In this document: piece by piece, positions 56,690 through 64,000 of the stretch
Layout: each line of letters begins with the position of its first letter
Numbering within the stretch: the stretch's first letter is position 1
Source of the DNA: Ulva prolifera
Taxonomy: Eukaryota; Chlorophyta; Ulvophyceae; Ulvales; Ulvaceae
Direction: 5' to 3'
Length of the DNA stretch: 64,000 nucleotides
Assembly: GCA_023078555.1 (NCBI GenBank)
Contig: CM041196.1
Location: forward strand, 8,319,985 to 8,383,984
The notes under the pieces: model-generated
What the model was told of the DNA's origin: nothing
What the model saw: the letters and a program-made list of their open reading frames with translations, nothing else
Database searches by the model: none
Program-made: the position numbers and the translations under genes

Positions 56690-59137
56690 TCACACGACGC
56701 TGTAGCGGACGCGCTCCGACTGGCTCAACAGGACAGAGTCGCACAGCCAGCCCTCGCTGCGGAAGGCCCGCGCCGCGGCGCGCGCCTCCCGCGGCGCGGC
56801 CCGCTCCGCCGCCGCGACCTGCGCGCGCGCCTCGGGGGTGACGGCCCCCGCCGCCCACCACGCCGCCGGCGCCGCCGCGCCGCGGCGGGGGGCCTCCCCC
56901 GCGAGCGCCAGCAGCCGCCGCCGCGCCTCGCACGCCGCCGTCAGCGCCGCAAGCACGTCGCCCGGCGCCGCGTCCCTGCGCAGCGCGACCAGCAGCGCCA
57001 GCTGCGCCGGCGGCGGCCGCCCCGGCGCCCAGGGCTCGCCGGCGTGCAGGCGCACGGCAAAGGCGCGGCCGGCGAGCCGCCGCGTCTCCCGCGCCAGCTC
57101 CCCCGGCTCCGCAAACAGGCTCGTCACCGGCTCGATGCGCAGCGGCAGCGGCCCGGCGTCAAACTCGGAGCGCCGGAGAATCGGCTCGCGGCGCGACACC
57201 TCCGCGGGCGTGAGCACCTGCACCTGGCGCGCTGTGGCCACCGCCGGCAGCAGCTGCTCCAGCGGCACAGCCATGCAGGGGCGGGGAGGGGGGCCTCCTC
57301 AGTGACCCATGCGTAGCGCGGCGCTCAACAGAGCACAGGTGCACCCAGAGTCGCAGGTGGCGGGAGGGGGCCGCACCTCGCGAGTGTGGAGGTATCGCGA
57401 GAGCAGGAGCTCAGCGCGCGTGCGGTTCAGTGTCCGCAGGTGCACGGCCTTGAGCTCCTGGTAGATCAGGGTGATGTCACCGACGAAGCAGAGGGGGTAC
57501 ATCACCTGCGGCCACACGCGCTGTCGTTGGCCCCGACCACGGTGTAGCTCTGCCTGTGTCAGTTCAGCTGTGTGTCAATCAGGGCGGTGGGCGGGGGAAG
57601 GGGCGCGCACGAGCGGGAGCGCGAGTGTCCACCGGGGGCTTCGCCGGACGGCCCAGGTGAGCGCCGCGGCGGCGGCGATGCCGGCCTGGTCCACGACGGT
57701 GTTCTGCGCCTGGCAGCGCGCGGTGACGTCGGAGAGGTGGTCGCCGCGGCAGAAGCTGCGCATGACGGCGGGCTGCGTCGTGGTGTGCGCCATCGCGGCG
57801 ACGGCCTTGCCGACGTTCGAGATGCTCGCGAGCAGCACGAAGAGGTGCGGCACGTAGGGTGTCAGGAACTCGGCGCCGACGCAGACGCCGAAGAGGAGCG
57901 AGCTCGAGAAGCGCGCCCTCTGCACCACACGGCCGGGGGTTCCGCGCAGTGCCGGCGCGTGGTTGTGTATCAACGGCGGGGCAAGGTCAAAGCGTCCATT
58001 GCATTGCGTCGTGGTGTGCTTGGGTGCTCCGCCGCGCAGAGGCCTGACTCCGTGCAACGGAGCAGGTCTCACAGGGTGATTCGGCAAAGACAGCTGCAGC
58101 AGAACATGGCAGCGGTGCTTGTGTTGCTGCGCGCTTGGCGCCGCAGGCAGAGGGGCGGGGCTCGCTGCGGTGTACGGCCCACGGGGGGACGGCTGCATCA
58201 TCCGCCCCAGTGATGGCTGGCGGGAGAGCTGCGGTGGGGCATGCACCATGCGCGGCGTGTCTTGGCCAGGGCAGGGCGCACCTTGAGGTCGCTGTCGAAG
58301 TTGGAGGCGTACGACGTGGCGACGCCCATGCGGGCGAGCTTCCCCAGTCCCTCCTTCAGCATCCAGTTGACTGCTGCACTGGCGGCCACAGACCTCGTGG
58401 CCCCGATGCCGAGGGCGTACAGCAGGGACTGCGTGGCAAACATCATGCAGACCTGGGAGCAGAACCTCTGCACAGGCGTGCGTTGTGTTTAAATGATACA
58501 GTTTGTGAGGCAGTGAAGCGGATGCTGCTGCAGAGCTCTGGTGGAGAGAGTGGAGGGCCGCACGTGCCCGACTCGGCATTTCCACCAGTGCCAGAAATCT
58601 TCTGTTACCTCGTGCCTCTCCGGGAAGAATGCAGCTGATGCCTTGCGGCGAAGGCCTCGCCAGTACCTACTGAGGGCAGAGCCTGCAGAGGGACGAGTGT
58701 GACGTGGCTCGAGTGGGCGCTAGATCCCGGTTGATATGCGAGTCACGCTACAGTGTGTCTCGTAATTCTCTTTGTGAGCGGCATGTGCCGGACACGCGGC
58801 GGAAAGCTGCATCGTGCTGCAGAACACATCAGGGACCGGCTGCACCTGATTCCACCTTCTCTGACCCGTCTTCCAAGCACCAGCGCCCGTCCCACATGAC
58901 ATGTTGTGATATTCGGCCATCGTGAACGACCAGCCTTGTTCTCTGCTTCTTCTGCTGCCTTGGTTTGGCGCTTCCCCCAAACGCAAGAGAAGCCAGTGGC
59001 GCTGTCACGGACGGCACTACAGTGCTTCGAGACGTGAGCCTACATCTACCTCGACTGCAACTTACGCACGCGAACAAATTCGCCTTCCTGCGGCCTTCCT
59101 CAACAATCTCGAACCTGTATTGCGGACGTGCGGCCAT
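56690..59137 (-). CDS. RUS (ROOT UV-B SENSITIVE) / DUF647 family protein
   Basis: Six exons: 58846-59137, 58564-58634, 58282-58467, 57611-57919, 57377-57505 and 56690-57217. All are in phase, for about 504 residues, the usual length for the family. Exon 3 has ATQSLLYALGIGATRS and AAVNWMLKEGLGKLARM. Exon 4 has GAEFLTPYVPHLFVLLASI, SNVGKAVAAMAHTT and FCRGDHLSDVTARCQAQNTV. Exon 5 has ELKAVHLRTLNRTRAELLL. Exon 6 has VLTPAEVSRREPIL. These are the conserved blocks of DUF647. RUS proteins act in UV-B and vitamin B6-related signalling or plastid function in plants; the precise role of this paralogue is unknown. Exons 1-2 (YRFEIVEEGRRKANLF; VTEDFWHWWKCRVGH) are supported by phase and weak similarity. 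The alanine-rich C-terminal part of exon 6 is not conserved. Confidence 0.9.
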
Positions 59138-59591
59138 GTTACATTATTGCGCCAGGCCCGTGCCGGAGCCGTCTCACTAGCGGGTGCCCGTCCACACGGA
59201 CGGCAGCAACATACGTATCATCTGATCACGTGCAAGCGACTCGCGTGACTTAGCCCAGCTCACCAGCACTGATAGCTGTCAGTTGTTAAAATGCATGCGC
59301 AGACCCACGTCTGCATGGCCGAAGCTCTGCAGAGGTGGCAGCAACTGCAGCTTACAGATGCCATGCTGCGTTGTAGCTGACTTCAGACGCTGAACCTGCA
59401 TGCTCCACTGTGCGAGGCGACATTCTTCCAGCAGCCGGCGATTGCAGTTACAACCGCTGCGTGGGCTCCTTCAGGCCTGGAGGTCATCGAAGCAGCATGG
59501 CAAAGCGAAATAGAGAGCATATTGCGCATGACAAGGTGATTTCTACCCTGCGGTGTGGCCAGGTGCCAGCGCGCAGCGTTCGCATGTTTGA
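59138..59591. other. Short divergent interval RUS / RNA helicase
   Basis: About 450 bases between the RUS start (minus) and the helicase start (plus), so likely a bidirectional promoter region. An ATG at 59498 opens a short frame (MAKRNREHIAHDK) ending at a possible GTGATT donor and could be a non-essential upstream exon. Confidence 0.45.
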
Positions 59592-60518
59592 ATGCCCTGT
59601 CTGCTCGACGATGCTGGTCACGACGACAGCCCACTGGCGCCGTTGCTTCAGGAGGACGGACAAGAAGCAGAGGACGGCTCGCAGCCGTCAGATGCGCCGC
59701 GCAAGCGGCAACATGTTCAGCTGCCGTGGATGAAAGTCCCAGCTGCGTATGCCCCGTCCGAGGAAGTCCAGATTGCCGACGTAGCCGGAATGAAAAGCAG
59801 CCTACGCGCAGCCCTGTCTGCCACGGGATACAGCACATTCTTCCCAGTGCAAGCAGTGGCTTGGGAGCTCCTCGGCGGTGGCCTCAGCAGCAAGCATGAC
59901 CTGTGCGTCAACGCCCCAACGGGCTCCGGCAAGACGCTGGCATACGTGCTGCCGCTGCTGCAGCGATGCCTGAAAAGACCTCGACTCAGAGGCATGCGTG
60001 GCCTGATTGTAGTGCCCACGAGGGTGCTTGCCACCCAGGTGCGTCCGCGGGATACCTGTGTGACAGGCAGTGCCACAGCCATTGCCAGAGACAAGCCCGC
60101 GCACGAGCAGTACAGCGCAGACCACTGTGCTGCACCACATTCTGCCCGAACCAAGTCTGTCAGTGGCTCTCTCGGAGCACAGCAGCCGCTCTCACAAAAG
60201 TCAGCTTTGCTCTTAGGAGTTTGACGGCCCGAGGCGCCGAAAGCAAGCCTCTCTGTGGCTCTCTCGGAACTCACTCCCCCGGAAGTCAGCATCGATCAGA
60301 GCAGTTTCACAGCCCCAGGCCACCTGCTAACGAGTGCTCCAACACTCCTGCCACTGTGCAGGTCCACACCGTCATCTGCGCCCTCACAGCCCACCTCCCG
60401 CAGCTCTCGGTCGTCCTCGCCAACGGCAGCACGCCGCCCGCCGCCGAGGCCGCCCTGCTCTGCGGCACTCCCGCAGCCTCCCCCCTGCTGGCCCTCCTGC
60501 CCGCCGTCACCCGCCTCT

Positions 60519-60549
<31 letters not shown>

Positions 60550-62291
60550 CGCCGGCGCGGACATCGCCGTCATGACGCCGGGGCGTCTCGTGCACCACCT
60601 CGAGGCGCTCGGGCCCCTCTGGCGTGACTCCCTCGAGGTCGTCGTGCGCTCCCGCGCTGTGCATGCTGCGCATGGCCCCAGGCCGATCGCCCCCCCCGGC
60701 CAATTTCATGGTTTTCGTATCGTGTTCTTGTGTGAGACCTGAGCATCACCATTGCGGTACGCGAGCAAACCGGCTCGGACGCAGCTCCACGCGTACTGTG
60801 CGGCGGGGTGTCTGTTGTTCTCGGAGGCAGGTCATCATGTGCGGCAGTGCTGCAGCGGCAAGGCCGCCGCGCGAGCACTTGTGTGCTGGCATGCAAGGCT
60901 GCAGACAACAATAGTAGAATCACTCAGGATTCAACATGAAATATGTGTTATTTTTGTTTTGTATCTAACAAAACCCGAGCCGGTCCACACCGGCTAGTCA
61001 CAGCCTGTTGCATGGCAGCACACGCACAGAGAGGCCGCGCATGAGAGCCTCTGCGCTCTGCGGCTACAGGTGGTGGACGAGGCGGACCGCCTCCTGCGGC
61101 AGACGTACCACGGCTGGCTGGCGGCGCTGCAGGCCGCGCTGGCCCCGCCGGCCGGCCGTGCTGCGCGGCGCGTGCTGCACATCCTCGCGTCCGCCACCCT
61201 CACCCGCGACCCCTCCAAGCTCTCGCGCTTCGGCCTGCACAGCCCCAGGTGCGCCGACCCCCGCCTGTGCAGGCCCCTTCTGCCACCTGCCACAACCAGC
61301 CGCGCCGACTCCGTTCACCTGGATTGCAAACCCCTCGGCGAGGGCCGATGGCATCTCCACCCCCGGTTCCACCCCAGTGCGCATACATGCATGCACCGAT
61401 GTCGCGGCTGCCCGGCGCCGATCTCCTGCATGCCGGGATGCACGCATGGCGCTGCAGCGTTCCTGAGGGTGCGGGGCCGCTGCAGGTACATCGAGATCGG
61501 GCACCCCGCCGCGGCGGCCGGCGGGGCGGGGGGCCTGCAGGAGTTCCAGATCGTGACGGCGGCGCACAGCAAGCCGCAGGCGCTCGTGGCGCTGCTGTGC
61601 GAGCTGCGCGCGGCGGCGGCGGACGACGGCGGCGGCGGCGGCGGCGCGCGCGTGATCGTCTTTGCCTCCGGCGTCGACGTCACCCGGCGCCTCACGACGC
61701 TGCTGCGCGGCTGCTGCGACCACCTGCGCCTGCGCGTGCATGAGCTCAGCTCGCGGGTGCCGCCGAAGGAGCAGGCCGCGGTGCTGGCGGGACTCGGGGA
61801 CACCAGCAACTGGTGCGCCTCTGGGCAGTTGCCGCTGCTGCTGATGCCGCTGCTGATGCTCGTCGTGGCCCACCCACTCTGGCGATCACCCCGCCCTTTC
61901 GCTCCTCACGCAGCCGCTCGGCCGCTCAGGCCCGGCATGTGATGTGTGGACGGCGGTGTGCAGGGTGCTCGTGGCGTCCGACGGCATGACGCGCGGCATG
62001 GACGTCGCGGCGGTGTCGGCGGTCGTCAACTACGACATGCCGCAGCACGCGCGCACGTATGCGCACCGCGCCGGCCGCACCGCCCGCGCCGGCCGCGGCG
62101 GCCAGGTGTTCACCATCCTCCGCACGGAACACGCGGCGCCGTTCGCGGCGATGCTGCGCGCCGCCGGCCGGAGCAAGCCGCGGGCGCACCGCCTCGGGGC
62201 GGACGTGTGGGCGGGCGCGCGGGAGGCAGCGGCGGCGGCGCTGGACGCCGTCCGCGCCGCAGAGGCGCCTGCCGCCGCGCCGCCGGGGTGA
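59592..62291 (+). CDS. DEAD-box RNA helicase, DDX51/DBP6 (plant RH1) type
   Basis: DDX51/DBP6 helicases act in the nucleolus in 60S ribosomal subunit assembly. Five exons (59592-60038, 60362-60643, 61070-61248, 61486-61812, 61964-62291) join in phase for about 520 residues. Motifs in order: LPWMKVP before the core (typical of this subfamily), Q-motif-like GYSTFFPVQ, motif I APTGSGKTLAYVLPLL, Ia VVPTRVLATQ, Ib MTPGRLVHHL, II VVDEADRLLRQTYHGWL, III ASATLTRDPSKLS, IV VIVFASGV, V VLVASDGMTRGMDV and VI HRAGRTARAG. The TYHGWL and TLTRDPSKL variants are characteristic of RH1/DDX51. An alanine/proline-rich insert lies between motifs Ia and Ib, encoded partly by CCG repeats. The start at 59592 is the first ATG after an in-frame stop. 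Confidence 0.93.
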
Positions 62292-63293
62292 CACCCCCCC
62301 AGCGGCTCCGTGTCGGCCGGAGAGCCTTCATTGCGGGCTTGGCTTCGCTGCGACCCTCGGCCGTCGTGTGGCTGCTGACGTGCGTTCCAGCGTGTGCTGC
62401 CACTCGCCTGCACCTGTGGCGCCGCTGCTCGGTGCATGTGTGCGGCAGCTAGCCCCGGATGCCAGCCTGCTGCATGCCATCCAAGCGAGGGGACGGGGTT
62501 CAGCAGGGGCGTGCATGCATGGGAGGTGCCGTGGTCGGCATGCATGTACGCAGATGCTGTGCTGCGCCGAGTCATGGCGCAGGCGTGCGGTGCAGGGGTC
62601 CCCGGCACAGCGGCGATCCTCCACAGCGCCGCTTCACAGGCTTCTGATCGGTCACGCAGCGGACAAGGCATCGCGCTGCGCTGGTGGACGTCGTGGAAGC
62701 AGCTGCTGCAACGGTATCGGCATCAGCCATGCGGGCAGCCACTATGGGCTGTGGGTGCTCGCCGACCTGGTCGTTCACAAGATGTCACGAGTTGGCACCG
62801 GCGACAGCGGAGGGGCGACAGCATGCAAAGGCACCATGTGTGAGAGGCCGTGAGATCCCGGTTCATGCCAGTGAAGTGTTTGAGCAGCAGTGCAAGGAGG
62901 AATGATGCGCAACAGAGAGGCCGGTTATCACCCATAATTATGTCACTGTGCATGACATGATGCACCACACTGTGCTGGACAGTGCTCCACAACTCGGCGG
63001 TTTTACCGCTGAAATAGACGATTTTTTCTGAAAAAATCCGCAAATTTTTTGAAAACCCGGCGGTTTTTGCCGCTGAAAATGAGCCGTCAAAGCAAAATTA
63101 TTTAGACAAAGCGAGCACATCCCGCTGGAAGCTGTCCCTCAGCGATGCAGTACCGCTAGAGTTTGGAAAAGCGGGAATCCCTCCGGGGGAAAAGGGCTCT
63201 ATAGAGCACTGGTGTCCCCTCGTGACAACACCCTTGCACTCCGCGCATCACGGGTCTTGCGTTTTGTGAAGTGTAGCGGTGTGGAAGAGACAG
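62292..63293. other. Intergenic with an AT-rich island
   Basis: Downstream of the helicase. The first 600 bases are GC-rich with no supported exon. The AT-rich duplicated hairpin motif at 62995-63078 is listed separately. Confidence 0.45.
62995..63078. repeat. Duplicated hairpin motif in an AT-rich island
   Basis: CGGCGGTTTTACCGCTGAAA (62995-63014) and CGGCGGTTTTTGCCGCTGAAA (63058-63078, written as CGGCGGTTTTTGCCGCTGAA then A) are two near-identical units. Each can form a short GCGG/CCGC hairpin. Between them, GATTTTTTCTGAAAAAATC is itself an almost perfect inverted repeat. The stretch is strikingly AT-rich for this window. Confidence 0.85.
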
Positions 63294-63404
63294 GCGCCAG
63301 TGTATGTGAAATCTGTCAACAGCTTGCTGTACAACCTTCACCTGAAGTGGCTGCGCGGCTTGGCCTACGATTCGGATGTGGCCGCGCATCTGCATGCTGT
63401 ACAG
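63294..63404 (+). CDS. Possible internal exon of an unidentified gene
   Basis: A 37-codon segment bounded by AGACAG before and GTATGC after. It reads APVYVKSVNSLLYNLHLKWL then RGLAYDSDVAAHLHAVQ without a stop. Composition and splice signals are plausible, but no partner exon or family is recognised. Confidence 0.25.
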
Positions 63405-63919
63405 GTATGCACCAGATGGGATGTTCTGTGTCGCCCTCCCCCCCAGCAATGCATGTGTTATTATGAATAGCCATTGCAACACGCAAGGGTGACAGATGTG
63501 TGGCCTTGTCCATAAAACGATGAAAATTCCAAGCCAGTGCGGACCTACAACAAAGTCCTACCCACGGCCCTGATCGGCACGAGCCACCCCCCCACCCCCC
63601 GCTCACACCGACTCTTCTCGCCTCGGCTGACCGCAACTAGACAAGGCCACAGTGGTGTGCTGCATTGCATCGGCGTGCGCGACAGCCGTGAAGGGTTCAG
63701 CCACGCCCAGACACACCCCCGGACGGCATCCCTGCAGAGCAGTGTGGCAGCTGACGAAACGGTGTGCCGAGGGGCCGTCCACATGATGGCGCCTGGCCAG
63801 GTACATGCAATCTCTCACTCCCAAAAAACAACCCCTACGAATGACGGGCCATGGCATTGCCAGGTACGCGCAATCTCTCCCACAGCCGCACTCCCCACGA
63901 ATCGTCGGCCATGACCCTG

Positions 63920-64000
63920 CTACTTCCCACCCTCCTTGCTCTCCCCATCGGCCCGCGCAGCCCCATTGCCGTTCCCGTTTTCCGAGGCCCCAGCTGCCTT
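63920..64000 (-). CDS. Possible C-terminal end of a gene entering from the right edge
   Basis: The minus strand is open from the right edge to a TAG at 63920-63922. It reads KAAGASENGNGNGAARADGE then SKEGGK, a hydrophilic low-complexity tail typical of protein C-termini. Only 26 codons are visible, so neither family nor coding status is certain. Confidence 0.3.
   Translation of the reverse strand, partial: KAAGASENGNGNGAARADGESKEGGK

Noticed and set aside
58100-58585. A long minus-strand frame through RUS intron 3 with no stop
   Set aside because: The sequence between 58281 and 57920 has no family similarity, and both ends have standard GTGCGC and GTGCAG splice signals.
1-64000. A CRISPR array, restriction, toxin-antitoxin or prophage-like system
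   Set aside because: No regularly spaced direct repeats, cas-like genes or prokaryotic operon structure is present; the window is intron-rich eukaryotic nuclear DNA.

Overview
The window is nuclear DNA from a eukaryotic microalga, almost certainly a green alga (Chlorophyta). It is GC-rich, and nearly every recognised gene is split into short exons by spliceosomal introns whose commonest 5' end is GTGCGC and whose 3' end is usually GTGCAG. The plastid gene content supports this: a fused MenF-MenD-MenC-MenH phylloquinone gene, a ClpD/ClpC-type plastid chaperone, a RUS/DUF647 protein and a small Rieske protein. BBS7, a BBSome subunit, points to a lineage that has, or recently had, flagella.

Layout from left to right. 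Positions 1-6326 carry COG8 (Golgi tethering, cut by the left edge) and BBS7, both on the minus strand. Positions 7490-12480 hold a coiled-coil gene and a zinc-knuckle exon, neither identified, within long stretches where I see no gene. CNX1E/MoeA (molybdenum insertion) lies at 12481-14962 on the plus strand. ClpD fills 16513-22920 on the minus strand, and one of its introns contains a tRNA-Arg(ACG) gene on the opposite strand. UVSSA (transcription-coupled repair) is at 23710-26558 and a small membrane protein at 27335-28445, both minus. After an empty region come a PAS/LOV-like protein kinase (31163-35129, plus), a tyrosine phosphatase (36346-37653, minus), a palindrome-rich gene-poor region, the Rieske gene (40784-42108, plus) and a Golgi-type apyrase (43557-45541, plus). 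PHYLLO occupies 47355-55052 (minus), then RUS (56690-59137, minus) and a DDX51/DBP6-type RNA helicase (59592-62291, plus). The right edge holds the possible last codons of another minus-strand gene.

The genes are independent housekeeping and plastid genes, not an operon or a defence island. Exon models were built by hand. They rest on protein-family similarity from memory plus reading-phase agreement at each junction, which held for almost every junction of the main genes.

The most notable extra signals are: roughly 7 of about 68 introns that appear to start with GC rather than GT; a dispersed repeat family with at least four copies, one with 16-bp perfect terminal inverted repeats; several long perfect palindromes; a tRNA nested antisense in an intron; and a LOV-like kinase sensor that lacks the photoactive cysteine.
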